DNA of 64,000 bases from Lepidodermella squamata (taxonomy: Eukaryota; Gastrotricha), in contig JBLDXI010000024.1 of NCBI GenBank assembly GCA_047495785.1, forward strand, positions 1,364,001 through 1,428,000, given 5' to 3'. Each line of letters opens with the position of its first letter. The first letter of the stretch is position 1. The translations under genes were made by a program, and so were the position numbers. A model generated the notes under the pieces. That model searched no databases and was not told the DNA's origin. It saw nothing but the letters and a program-made list of their open reading frames with translations. Shown in pieces: positions 20,913 to 31,912 of this stretch.

Positions 20913-23270
20913 TGTTATATGAGAATTGAACTTAGTTCTATGTTGATCTGCTGCTTTCAAATTAAACGATGCCTCTTGAATTTCTAATTTCAAAACTTGG
21001 GGCAAGTAAGTGAACAAGGCATTAGACCCTGCATAAATCAGAAGAGCCCATGCCACAGCTATTTGTTGAGACGATGTATTGCTAAGCGATAATAGGATGA
21101 GAAAGGAAGCCGAAATAATTGCGAATGCATTCACTGCACTCAAGCGGACCAAGTTCAACTCGCGCATTGATATCGATGCTCCAGAATTTTTCAGTTTGAA
21201 GCCGAAAATGCAAGAAATAGCCAATATCATTCCATGAATTCCCAGAAAACAGAACTGCCAAATCATTTGGTAGTTAGAGTAGCAAGATATACTGCTGTAT
21301 TCGTAGAAGACATCTGCATCAAAGTCGTAAATAGGCTCACTCAATCGTTCAAAGCAGTTTGCTGGATGTATTGTTTGCCAACAAATTAACAAAACGACAT
21401 TAACAAGCAGGATTGTCGGAATTATAGACATTTTCCCGTTTCCTTCGATTCTCACAGGGGGCGCTTGGTTACCAACTTGATAGTTTTTGCCTCGAACGGC
21501 GCGCTGTAATCTTCCGGGGGAACTGGTCGCGCCAATGGCGGAGGTGTACATTTTTCCTGAGATCGTGCGCCTGAAGTTTACTGTACTCAATAAATGTAAC
21601 CTTGCGTCAACGATTCTAGAGAAAGTCGTAGAATTTATAACAGATAGACTAATTACTAAAAGAGACATCTTCGCGTTCCATAGTGTCGTTGCTAGATCCG
21701 AATCCGCAGTGAAAAGTACTGCTGATATTGAGCAAACAATGCAACCCAGGTTAGCAATCAGCTTGGTAAATTTAAGCCTTCAAACTCCATCAAATTGAAT
21801 GATTTTGACGGATGAAAATAGGATGAAGCCTGTAAGGATTACCGATGCAACAACTGAAGCTGCGAAAACACCTTCTGAAACTAGGTCTTCGATAACAAAG
21901 TCATCTGATGAATCTTTAGGTGGCTCTCCATCTGGAGTTTGCCATGGAATTGGTGTCAGAAGATTAATTAAATAGTCGTCATTACTCCGTCCAGTTGTAT
22001 CCGCGATTTGCTGAACAGCCCCGATCAACGCTAGCGAACCATCTGATCCATCCAATAAGAGATGGCGACCAGTTCTGTAGCGAATTCCCCAGTTGAAGTG
22101 TACCTGTACCTATTAATTTGAAGACCTTCAAAGTCTAAAGCTATTTTGCTGAGTCATTGACGATCCCGCTAACGAAGCGAGCCAAGTTTGGAGATTCATG
22201 AAAGCTTAGGAAACTCTGATTTGATCTTCGGAGAAGCTTATCAGCAGAATCAAGAGTTAGAACAGCAGCTAGGGTAGCGTCATGACACTGATACCGGTAT
22301 TGATAGTTATCGCCCCTAGATCGGTTTGTTCTCGCATCTATCATTGCCTCAAATTGAGCAGCGTTGTATCCTAAACGACTCCGACGATTCATATCCATAG
22401 GATTTTGAATATTCGTAACCGTAATCGTGATTTTGTACTGCTCAAGTACCATCGACTTGGTGCAACCAGGGCTATTTGTAATTGTGTTAGGAATCGAAGA
22501 AGGGTCTGGCACGCCTTGAGCTATCATAATGAAAGCGTACCTAGGACCAGTTATCCCGACCTCATAAGTTAAGCAAAAGAATTGCCTAGGCTAGTAGCAC
22601 TTGGGTGTTCCAAAAGAAGATGATCCTAACGTCAAGCTTTTTCAGGGAATAGACGATACTTGGGTCATCTAGGCTTTGTACTCCGTCGTAAAGAACTACG
22701 GTAACGTTGTTCTCATGAGCGACCTTGTTGAGCATTTCAGCAGCTTCCATCGTACTGCTGCTGCCAAGGAAAGCGATGATTGCGATTTTCTTCCATCTTC
22801 CAAGCTTTCTTGCGATTTGAAGCATCGAGTGGGGTATGATGTAGTTGACAGCCCGGGTTAGGTACAGATTTTTGTAACGAGTCCGGTCAATCAACATGCC
22901 GCCCGAACCTGAGATGGAAAATGCGACTAAGGTGAAGGGCTGGTACTAACGCCTTACAGCCACTAGTGTAGTAACCAGTGATTAAAACAGGTGATAGCTT
23001 CCGATTTCGGAACATTGTGACTGTATTTGATACCGATCTCAAACCGTCAGTGCCTTCGTCAGCAGTGACAAGGTTCAAACGGTAGTCAGGTAGAATGTCG
23101 CTTCTGTTATTGATGTGATCGACGACTATTTCCGAAGCTACTCTACACTCGTAGCCGTTTCTTGGTGGGTTGCCAGTCAGGGGCAACAATTCAAGAATGT
23201 CCAAATCAGTTGTGATAGCTTCTGCAGTTGGTAATATGCAGTGAAGCAACAAAATGAAAATCAAAGACAT
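20904..23270 (-). pseudogene. frameshifted GABA-B-like class C GPCR
   Basis: Pieces of one receptor lie in order but in different frames. They are the signal peptide and first lobe (22887-23270), the second part (22586-22897), a middle piece (22141-22527), a juxtamembrane piece with PWQTPDGEPPKD (21780-22055) and the seven-helix half (20904 to about 21760). I count about five frame breaks, with no splice sites at the joins that would explain them. The first is near 22940, where the reading passes from LVPALH to the frame of LVAFSIS. The transmembrane half remains open for over 250 codons, which suggests fairly recent decay. Sequencing error is a less likely alternative given the number of breaks. 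Confidence 0.8.
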
Positions 23271-23309
23271 TTTCTATGAAAATAAACTGAGACTAATGAC
23301 CTAGTGGCA

Positions 23310-24252
23310 AATTCATTGCCTGCGGGGACATCCTCGCCCACCCTCTCTTTCAAATCAAAAGAATACAGTAAGACTATTTCAGAAACGTGAGCTTTAATAC
23401 AAAAGTTGGCGCCTCTCATGCCATACAAATTCACGTCAAAAAGATCTGGTTTCAGTCCTCGCCCCAACAACCAATTGTATCAAGATGCTGCTGGAATAAT
23501 TGATGTTCTTCTCGTAGATGTTGAAGGTGTAGGTCTTATCGGACTTGATGCGGAAATAAAGAGTGTATAGCCATTAGACAAATTTTCGATTTCTTCTAAC
23601 GTTCTCACATGTCACATGTCGGTAGTGAAAACATTAAACTTCATCAACAAATGGTATGCATATTTCTGACCCATGAAATTATCGTCCGTATGCCAATCTG
23701 GGAGTACCGCTGAAAAGACGCTAATGCAGTAAAACACGGTTCAGGATAAACACACCGTACTCGGTGTGCTGCCGGACACCTTCTTTAATGCGAGTTATTC
23801 CGCGACGTAAAGGTGATGCATGCCGATAAGCGCGGCTTTATCTCATTTTTAATCCACCTGGCAATTCACAAGAAAGCTGGAGTTGCGAAATTTGTTCGTC
23901 ATCAGTGTCCCTACTAATTTTGAAATAAAAATTGAAAAGTTTAAATCCGAGCATTAAAAAATGTGGGGGCGGCAAAGAGGCGGCAAAGGAGTCGGCAAAG
24001 AGTGAGGCTCACATGTTTTCCGTTTTAAGTTTGCATTTCTCTTTCTTGCTAGTTGCTAGCAGGCTATACAGAGGATGTTGAAATTGATTTGCTGCTGCAG
24101 GTAGATGGCTGCATAGCTTCTGCAAAAACGGTTATGACGTGATGTTACTGTTGATCCGGAAACTTAGCCGGCGATTTGACTGCTATAGTGCAACATTTTT
24201 AAATTTAAAGCATTTTTACAGTTTTGACCTGCCCTCATAAAATTTCGAAAAC
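23310..24252. repeat. upstream segment of the first receptor duplicate
   Basis: Diverged direct copy of 27890-28968. Matching blocks include GACATCCTCG, GACAAATTTTCGATTT, GCCGATAAGCGCG, GTAG(A/G)TGGCTGCAT and TTGACCTGCCCTCA just before each ATG. So the unit duplicated was the receptor gene plus about 1 kb of 5' flank. These conserved blocks are candidates for shared promoter elements. Confidence 0.65.
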
Positions 24253-26667
24253 ATGTCGCGAATAGGGTATATTTTCTTGACTTTGCTCGCATTCGCTACG
24301 CATGTAAAATGTCAGAATAAGAAATTCAACATATCGATGCTGCATGTGTTCCCAATTAGACATCCAGGATGCCTACCAGCTGTGAATATCGCGATCGACC
24401 ACGCTAACAACCGTACTGACGTTCTGTCGGACTATAACATCGTACCGGATTATCGCGATGAAGAAGGTTTCGCGATAGGCTACGCACCAGTACGTGAGCT
24501 CGTGAGATACGGCCGAGCGTGGGAAAACAGACCAGATGACGGTCTCATTCGCGCGCCGATATTCATCGGACCATTTTTCTCCATTGGTTGCAAACCCTAC
24601 GGGAAGCCGCTGAAATATTTCAACATGGTAGGACTTGCCATTGCATGCTCTGCTCCCCTTCTTGCTGATCACGTGACCTATCCGAATCTCTACAGTGTTC
24701 AGTCAAATGGAGAGCTTAGCGCAATATCCTTAGTTCATTTTTTCAAAGACATCGGAAAGTGGTCGACTGTAGGGATTATAACGCTGGCAAGCTCTCCAAA
24801 CGACTATATATCCGCAACATTCGTCAACAGATACGCCTTGGAAAGTGGCATTCGGGTTCCAACTTTTAACATCGTCTTGGACATAACTGATGATGTGGTC
24901 ACTGAGCTTCTGTTTCATGACGTTCGAGTCATTATTGTCTACATCACCAACGAGCCTCTGTTGTGGCGTTTTCTCTGCAAAGCTCATAACGCTGGAATCA
25001 CCGGTCGGCGATACATCTTTTTCATGCCAAACTCACTTGCCGCCGAACCAAACAACATCAAGCCAGAAAATTTACTGGACAGTTGGTGCACAAGAGAAAT
25101 CATACGAACTCAGCTCAAGTACTCAATGTTTGTTGGTCCGATAACTCAGGTCATGGATGATAGCAGAGTCAGCGAGTTGGGTTACGACACCACATATGTC
25201 GAGGAGAAATTGTTCGAGATTTTGAAGGTACCTCGATCTGCAACTCTAGGGTCGTTGAAATATGTCTGCCATGATGCCACAATTATGGGGATATACGCCA
25301 TGCATGACGCTGAAAATCGACTGAAGCGAGAATACAACATGTCCTTGCGAGATATGAACACAAACCCTGAATTTGTAATGAAAGTTGTGAATCAATCTGT
25401 ACTGAATGTCAACATATCTGGACTGAGGGGTCAGCTTCGTTTCAGCAAGAGAGGCTACTCTGAGAATGATTTGATCCTCTATTCATACTATGATCCTAAA
25501 GGATATCGAAATAAGTTCTCTTCGGTTGAGGTAGATACCAGCCGAAATTCCATGTTCTATGGCCGCTATAAAGTCTCCCCTCTCGAGCCGATGGATTGGG
25601 CTGCTTGGGGAAACGGTGGGAACCCACCAAGGGACGTTGCGTTTTCAGTGTCTCTGACGCGAGAGGTGACTCCTGAAGTTGCAACAGCCGTTGCAACTAT
25701 TGCTGCCATCTTGACCTTGTTTCAGCTCGGAATTATTTTTGTGACCATCAAGAATAGCGGGAAACCAGAACTTGGCACATCTCCGTTGATCAAAATAGCC
25801 GGTCATGCTGGATGCATTGTGTTGAATGGGGCTGCAGTGACGTTCTCAATGAAAACCAGCGTTGACAGTTTCGCTATTTCGATAACTCGACTTGTCTTAT
25901 TTGTCCTATCGATGTCGGTCGTTGTAGGCGTGCTTTCATTCCGAGCTTTGTTTCTGGCGAGGAAACTGCCACCTCCACCAAAACGTGTAAAAGTTCGGCG
26001 GAACGGCAAAGTTGTACATGTGTTGGCCGTTGAGGGCTATGATTCATCCGCTGGACAAGTCAGCCCAAATACGACGAGGTATAGAACCAAATCGGACGCA
26101 AAGACAAACCGCACAATAATGTCGGTTTACCCGAGTAACCACGGTAATGCGAAAGATCCAGCGGTCGAGTTTGAAGCCAGGATACAAAAGCGAACATTCC
26201 TAGCCACTTTAGGCTTTATTTATAGTAGCATGTTGCTTCTGATCATTTGGCTCTTCTCAGATTCGTTCGCCTGTAAATGGATTGTCGCTTCACAAAGTTA
26301 TGACCTGTTTACAGACACTTATTTCGAAATATCGGAAGTTGTTTGCTCTTCGCCACACGCTATTGCTTGGATGGCAAGCATCGTTGCTTTGCACGTGGTG
26401 TTGTTGGCGTTCTGTTCTTATCAAGGCTATCGTGTGAAACAGGGCATGAAACTAATTGTTAACCGTTGCTGCCGGGAGATCGGAGGAATCGTCATTGGGC
26501 CGCTGAATGCTTTATCATTGTTACTTTGCTCGGTATTGGTCATTTTTACGCTGCGAAGCCAATCTAGTCAGCATTCAGCCACGGCAATCACGTCACTCTT
26601 GCTATCACTCACTGCTACCTTAGCCCTCAGCTATTTCACGCTCAAGGGAATGATCGTTATGACATGA
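24253..26667 (+). CDS. intronless GABA-B-like class C GPCR
   Basis: An 804-residue frame. The signal peptide is about residues 1-20. The flytrap domain runs to about residue 450, with AIDHANNRTDVLSDYN, FFSIGCKP and YPNLYSVQSNGE. GGNPPRD then precedes the membrane region, as in GABA-B receptors. Seven helices follow from about residue 474, with an unusually long loop of about 90 residues between helices 3 and 4 (basic, with PPPPKR) and almost no C-terminal tail. An AATAAA lies at 26849. It is the partner of 28969-31389, with long stretches of near identity. Function is inferred only from the fold; the ligand may not be GABA. Confidence 0.88.
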   Translation: MSRIGYIFLTLLAFATHVKCQNKKFNISMLHVFPIRHPGCLPAVNIAIDHANNRTDVLSDYNIVPDYRDEEGFAIGYAPVRELVRYGRAWENRPDDGLIRAPIFIGPFFSIGCKPYGKPLKYFNMVGLAIACSAPLLADHVTYPNLYSVQSNGELSAISLVHFFKDIGKWSTVGIITLASSPNDYISATFVNRYALESGIRVPTFNIVLDITDDVVTELLFHDVRVIIVYITNEPLLWRFLCKAHNAGITGRRYIFFMPNSLAAEPNNIKPENLLDSWCTREIIRTQLKYSMFVGPITQVMDDSRVSELGYDTTYVEEKLFEILKVPRSATLGSLKYVCHDATIMGIYAMHDAENRLKREYNMSLRDMNTNPEFVMKVVNQSVLNVNISGLRGQLRFSKRGYSENDLILYSYYDPKGYRNKFSSVEVDTSRNSMFYGRYKVSPLEPMDWAAWGNGGNPPRDVAFSVSLTREVTPEVATAVATIAAILTLFQLGIIFVTIKNSGKPELGTSPLIKIAGHAGCIVLNGAAVTFSMKTSVDSFAISITRLVLFVLSMSVVVGVLSFRALFLARKLPPPPKRVKVRRNGKVVHVLAVEGYDSSAGQVSPNTTRYRTKSDAKTNRTIMSVYPSNHGNAKDPAVEFEARIQKRTFLATLGFIYSSMLLLIIWLFSDSFACKWIVASQSYDLFTDTYFEISEVVCSSPHAIAWMASIVALHVVLLAFCSYQGYRVKQGMKLIVNRCCREIGGIVIGPLNALSLLLCSVLVIFTLRSQSSQHSATAITSLLLSLTATLALSYFTLKGMIVMT

Positions 26668-27889
26668 GCGTACCAGTAGTAAGAGTTCAACAAAATATCT
26701 ACCATTTGCCGTAGGTAATGTTTTCTTTGAGTGAAAAGTTCGTTGTGCTATTTAAAAAGTGTTAGATCGATAAGCGTCTGAGATAATTTCTATGTTATTT
26801 CAGTTCATTATTTTACTAATGTAATGTGAAATGTCCCCTTCATTTGATAATAAAGTATGCGGTTATATTTTTCCTACTCGAGTGTTTTAAATTGCTCCGT
26901 ACTCGTGATGAATTCCATGGTGGGATTCACAAGCCGCTATGAGGTGCTCAAATAAGGGACTCAAACTGACATCGAAGTAACTCTAGCATGTTTACTGTAC
27001 AAACACAATCGGAAACAGTTGCGCTGCGGCTTGGTTCGCGGATCGAATAGGATAACGAAGTGGCTCTCCATATTGTTCGTGATTTGGTAAAACAGTCTAA
27101 GTTTTAGATGCTGCGGTACTATACTGCGATAAAAACGTCCGTCGGTACTATAGATTCCCATTTGTCGTCGCCTTATGAGCTAGAATACGCCAACGATGTA
27201 GTTATAATTTTGTTGAACTGATAAAATGTAAAATGAGATTGTATAGAGAATCATATGGATTCATTTACGTCTACTTTACGTCTACACTGCTTTACATCTA
27301 TCTTAAATACACCAATCCATCCAAGATTATTTCAAAAATGAGAATTTCTAATAAAAGTAGTGGACATCATTTTTGTCATCAACTCTTTCTCTCGAACCCC
27401 ATTCTAACTATAAATTAGAAGAAAGTTTAACCAGACTGGCAAAAATCGCATAATAAAATTCCTCATGGCCATGAAGTTGATGAAAAATGCGATGCAAAAA
27501 AGTAATACGCATATTTCATTGATGACATGCAAACCATGCATCTTATTCACACACATTTTTCGATGAAATTTAGATTTTTTTAATCCTCATCGCATTTCAC
27601 GTCTCATCAATCAGCTGAATTCAGCATTTGGGCTCAAATATACTACAAATTTCCTTGATCCCGATAACCGATAACTTGCCCTCCACTCGCATGCACGCGC
27701 ACTCAAGTGCACTCTCAAATTCGGCGACATAACAAAAGAAACTTCTGGCGCCCTCCTGCGCGCGCTCGTCCGAAGTGCTACGCAATCGCTTCGGACGACG
27801 AAAACTACGAAAGACGACTCGCAAATATCGGAGCACTCCGATTGTGAAAGCACCATTATAATCGCTCAGCTAAACCATAAACAAGCTGC
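26668..27889. other. intergenic region, no supported gene
   Basis: 3' flank of the receptor at 24253 and spacer before the duplicated 5' segment. No coding region recognised. An AATAAA at 26849 probably serves the upstream gene. Confidence 0.45.
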
Positions 27890-28968
27890 TATGGGACATC
27901 CTCGTCTACCCGCCCTTTCGAATCTAACGGATACAGCAATCCATTATCTCTGATACTTGAGCTTTCAACTTAAAGTTCGCGTTTAAAATTACATCACAAA
28001 AGGTCTGGTTTTGAGTTCTCACACCAACATCCGGCAGTATCTTGATGATATGGACAAAAACTGCTTGTGCAGTAAATAGACAAATTTTCGATTTTTCGTG
28101 ACTTTCCCACAATTCGAGAGTGGAAACATCGCGACCAACAGTGTGCCGGAAATTGAAGCGGAAGCAAATCTGATGCGCAAAACCAACTGGCGTTCAGCTT
28201 TTTATTAGCGATCCGGCAAGGGGCTGACTTGGCTTCGATCGCAAATTTGGCGCAGGTGACTTGGCGCGTTACATTCGGTTTTAAAAACCCACAAGGATCA
28301 AAAGAGCCATTATAGTATGGCAAGTCCACTGATGTTCACGATTTTCTCAACGGTCAGAGTCCTCACTATGAAGTACAGCATATACAGAACATGAATGCTC
28401 ACTCAAAAAATCTATCCATCCTAATACTAATCGGCGACTAGAATATTAACAAGTGATTATTCCATTTTTCGAATCGTTAATAGGAATCCATGCTACATTG
28501 CGTGGCCAGTTAACTTTTTTTATTAAGGTATCCGATGAGTCTCTTGGCCATCAGACCAACCATACTTATTAAGTGGTTATTTGTAGCTAATAAACGCCGA
28601 TAAGCGCGACTTTGCCCCATTCATAAACGGCCTAACCGATAATTCTTGAATAAGCTCATGCTAGTGTGTTCATCACCAATGATGAAAAAAAATAAAATTG
28701 GAAATCTGAGCTCAAAAAGTTGGGGCAGCAAAGAGTCGAACCCGAGATGCTCGCAAACATGTTGTCCGGTTCAGGTTTGCTAGCAGAGACAATAAACAGA
28801 GGATGTTGAAATTGATTTGCAGTAGGACGTAGGTGGCTGCATGCTTGCCTCCTGAAAAACAGTTATGACGATATCCTGTTGATCCGCAAAACTAGCCGCT
28901 TTAGTGCAACGGCCTTTTTACAGCATTTTTACATGTTTGACCTGCCCTCAACATAAATAATCGAAAAC
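27890..28968. repeat. upstream segment of the second receptor duplicate
   Basis: Second copy of the roughly 1-kb 5' flank described at 23310-24252, ending with TTGACCTGCCCTCA about 35 bases before the ATG. A short third copy of one block (ATGACGTGAT...ACTGCTTTAATGCAAC) lies at about 31537-31600, downstream of the second receptor and without its own receptor. Confidence 0.65.
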
Positions 28969-31389
28969 ATGTCTCGTATAGTTTACGTTCTCTTGGTTCT
29001 GCTCGCAGGTTCAACTCATGTGAGTAGTCAGAAAAAAAAATTCAACATATCGATGCTTCAGGTGTTCCCCGTTGCGCATAAACCGTGCGCGCCAGCTGTG
29101 AAAATCGCGATAGATCATGCCAACAATCGAGCTGACGTTCTGCCTGACTACAACATCGTACCGGACTATCGCGATGAAGAAGGATTCACGCAAGGCTACG
29201 CACCAGTACGTGAGCTCGTTAGATACGGCCGAATGTGGGAAAACAGACCAGATGACGGGCTAATTCGTTCGCCGATATTCCTCGGACCGTTCTTCTCCAT
29301 TGGTTGCAAACCCTACGGGAAGCCGCTGAAATATTTCAACATGGTAGGACTTGCCATTGCATGCTCTGCTCCCTTTCTTGCTGATCACGTGACCTATCCG
29401 AATCTCTACAGTGTTCAGTCAAATGGAGAGCTTAGCGCAATATCCTTAGTTCATTTTTTCAAAGACATCGGAAAGTGGTCGACTGTAGGGATTATAACGC
29501 TGGCAAGCTCTCCAAACGATTTCATGGCTGCCTCTTACGTAAATCAATACGCGTTGGAAAGTGGTATTAAGGTTCCAACTTTCAACATTGTCTTGGACGT
29601 TACTGACGATGTGATCAATGAGCTTCTGTTTCATGACGTTCGAGCCATTGTTGTCTATATAACTATCGAACCTGTTTTGTGGCGATTCCTATGCATGGCT
29701 TACAATTCCGGAATTACTGGTGCGAGATACATCTTTTTCATGCCAAACTCACTTGCTGCGGAACCAAACAACATTAATCCCGCAAATTTACTTGACAGTT
29801 GGTGCACAAGAGAAATCATACGAACTCAGCTCAAGTACTCAATGTTTGTGGGTCCGATAACTCAGGTCATGGATGATAGCAGAGTCAGCGAGTTGGGTTA
29901 CAACACCACATATTTCGAGGAGAAAATGACTGGAATCCTTAAGGTAACTGCAACTCCAGGGTCGTTGAAATATGTCTGCCAGGATGCTGCTATGATGGGA
30001 ATATACGCCATGCACGATGCCGATGATCGATTGAAACGAGAATTCAACATGTCCTTGCGAGATATGAACACAAACCCTGAATTTGTAATGAAAGTTGTGA
30101 ATCAATCTGTACTGAATGTCAACATCTCTGGCCTGAGAGGTCAGCTTCGTTTCAGCAAGCGAGGATACGCCGAGAATGATTTGATCCTCTATTCATACTA
30201 TGATCCTAAAGGATATCGAAACAAGTTCTCTTCTGTTGAGGTGGATACCAGCCGAAATTCCATGTTCTATGGCCGCTATAAAGTCTCCCCTCTCGAGCCG
30301 ATGGATTGGGCTGCTTGGGAAAACGGTGGGAACCCACCAAGGGACGTTGCGTTTTCAGTTTCGCTGACGCGAGAGGTGACTCCTGAAGTTGCAACGGCTG
30401 TCATTACTATTGCTGTCATCTTGACATTGTTTCAGCTCGGAGTAATTTTTGTAACTATCAAGATAAGTGGCAAACCAGAACTCGGAACATCTCCTTCTAT
30501 CAAAATAGGTTGCTATGCTGGATGCATCGTGTTGAATGGGGCTGCAGTAGCGTTTTCGCTGAAGACCAGCGTTGACAGTTTCGCCATATCGATTACTCGA
30601 CTTGTCTTGCTTGTGTTTTCGATGTCAATTGTTGATGGCGTGGTTTCATTCCGAGCTTTGTTTCTGGCGAGGAAACTGCCTCCTCCACCGAAACGTGTAA
30701 AGGTTATGCAGAACGGCAAACTTGTACACGTATTTGCCCTTGAGTGCTCTGATAAATCCGGTGAACCAGCTGGCCCATACAAAACGCGGGATAGATCGAA
30801 ATCGGATGCAACGCCACGTCGCACGACAATGTCGGTTTCCTCGATCAACCGTGATTCTGTGAAAGATCCAGCGGTCGAGTTTGAAGCCAGGATCCAAAAA
30901 CGAACATTTCTGGGCACTTTAGCCTTTATTTACGTTAGCATGTTGCTCCTGATCATTTGGCTCCTCTCTGATTCGTTCGCCTGTAAATTAATAGTCGCGG
31001 CGCCAATTTATGACCCGTTTACAGACACTTATTTCGAAATATCGGAAGTTGTTTGCTCTTCGCCACACGCTATTGCTTGGATGGCAAGCATCGCTGCTTT
31101 GCACGTGGTGTTGTTGGCGTTCTGTTCTTATCAAGGCTATCGTGTGAAACAGGGCATGAAACTAATTGTTAACCGTTGCTGCCGGGAGATCGGAGGAATC
31201 GTCATTGGGCCGCTGAATGCTTTATCATTGTTACTTTGCTCGGTATTGGTCATTTTTACGCTGCGAAGCCAATCTAGTCAGCACTCGGCAATTAGTTTCG
31301 CCTGTCTCTTGCTATCTCTCTCTACCAGCCTAGCCCTAAGCTATTTCACGCTTAAGGGAATGATTGTTAAAACTCGATCGCTTGTTTAA
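28969..31389 (+). CDS. intronless GABA-B-like class C GPCR
   Basis: An 806-residue frame with the same layout as 24253-26667: signal peptide, flytrap domain, GGNPPRD linker, seven helices, long basic loop between helices 3 and 4, and a minimal tail. Stretches such as 29295-29505 and about 31018-31281 match the neighbour with only single differences. The N-terminus and the 3-4 loop differ clearly, which is a mosaic pattern. Two polyadenylation-like AATAAA sequences lie near 31470-31490. It was produced by tandem duplication of gene plus 5' flank. Confidence 0.88.
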   Translation: MSRIVYVLLVLLAGSTHVSSQKKKFNISMLQVFPVAHKPCAPAVKIAIDHANNRADVLPDYNIVPDYRDEEGFTQGYAPVRELVRYGRMWENRPDDGLIRSPIFLGPFFSIGCKPYGKPLKYFNMVGLAIACSAPFLADHVTYPNLYSVQSNGELSAISLVHFFKDIGKWSTVGIITLASSPNDFMAASYVNQYALESGIKVPTFNIVLDVTDDVINELLFHDVRAIVVYITIEPVLWRFLCMAYNSGITGARYIFFMPNSLAAEPNNINPANLLDSWCTREIIRTQLKYSMFVGPITQVMDDSRVSELGYNTTYFEEKMTGILKVTATPGSLKYVCQDAAMMGIYAMHDADDRLKREFNMSLRDMNTNPEFVMKVVNQSVLNVNISGLRGQLRFSKRGYAENDLILYSYYDPKGYRNKFSSVEVDTSRNSMFYGRYKVSPLEPMDWAAWENGGNPPRDVAFSVSLTREVTPEVATAVITIAVILTLFQLGVIFVTIKISGKPELGTSPSIKIGCYAGCIVLNGAAVAFSLKTSVDSFAISITRLVLLVFSMSIVDGVVSFRALFLARKLPPPPKRVKVMQNGKLVHVFALECSDKSGEPAGPYKTRDRSKSDATPRRTTMSVSSINRDSVKDPAVEFEARIQKRTFLGTLAFIYVSMLLLIIWLLSDSFACKLIVAAPIYDPFTDTYFEISEVVCSSPHAIAWMASIAALHVVLLAFCSYQGYRVKQGMKLIVNRCCREIGGIVIGPLNALSLLLCSVLVIFTLRSQSSQHSAISFACLLLSLSTSLALSYFTLKGMIVKTRSLV

Positions 31390-31912
31390 TTAGTACCTAT
31401 GGTAAGAATTGAAAAAGAATATTAGCCATTAGCTATGCCTAATGCTTTCTCCGCGTGACCTCACGATAAATAAATTGTTACCAATAAAATATGAAGCAAA
31501 TCTTGTTTTCTTAATTACCATGGGCTTATGAAAAATTGTAATGACGTGATCTTGCTTATTCGGAAAACTATCGGCAAAGTGACTGCTTTAATGCAACAGC
31601 AGATTTCGAAATTCCTTTTCCAGGTATTCTCGCATTCCGAAGATCGGCTCTTAATCTTTCTGACTTGTATGTGAAAAACAGCATAGACTTGAATCATGTA
31701 GCCTCAGGCTTTTGACTAATTCAAACAAGTGCATGAATGTAAACCCCTCAGAAACAAATAACTGCATCCAAGTTATATTCAACTTTCAATACGATAAATA
31801 CGATATCTAAAGCGCTATATAGTATTCACTCATCATACGGTGAATCGGCTTCATTCATATCACCGCGCCCACCTTATTTTCTCAGAGTTTGAAACCGTCA
31901 TTTTCCGCTCTA
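31390..31912. other. intergenic region with orphan copy of receptor 5' block
   Basis: Contains a short block near 31537-31600 resembling the receptor 5' flanks. A T-rich acceptor-like sequence (TATTTTCTCAG, ending about 31885) lies just before the start of the sulfotransferase gene. Confidence 0.5.

Noticed and set aside
28731-28760. Possible tRNA T-arm (reverse complement of GAGTCGAACCCGAGA)
   Set aside because: The flanking bases do not form the T-stem or an acceptor stem; no complete tRNA fold.
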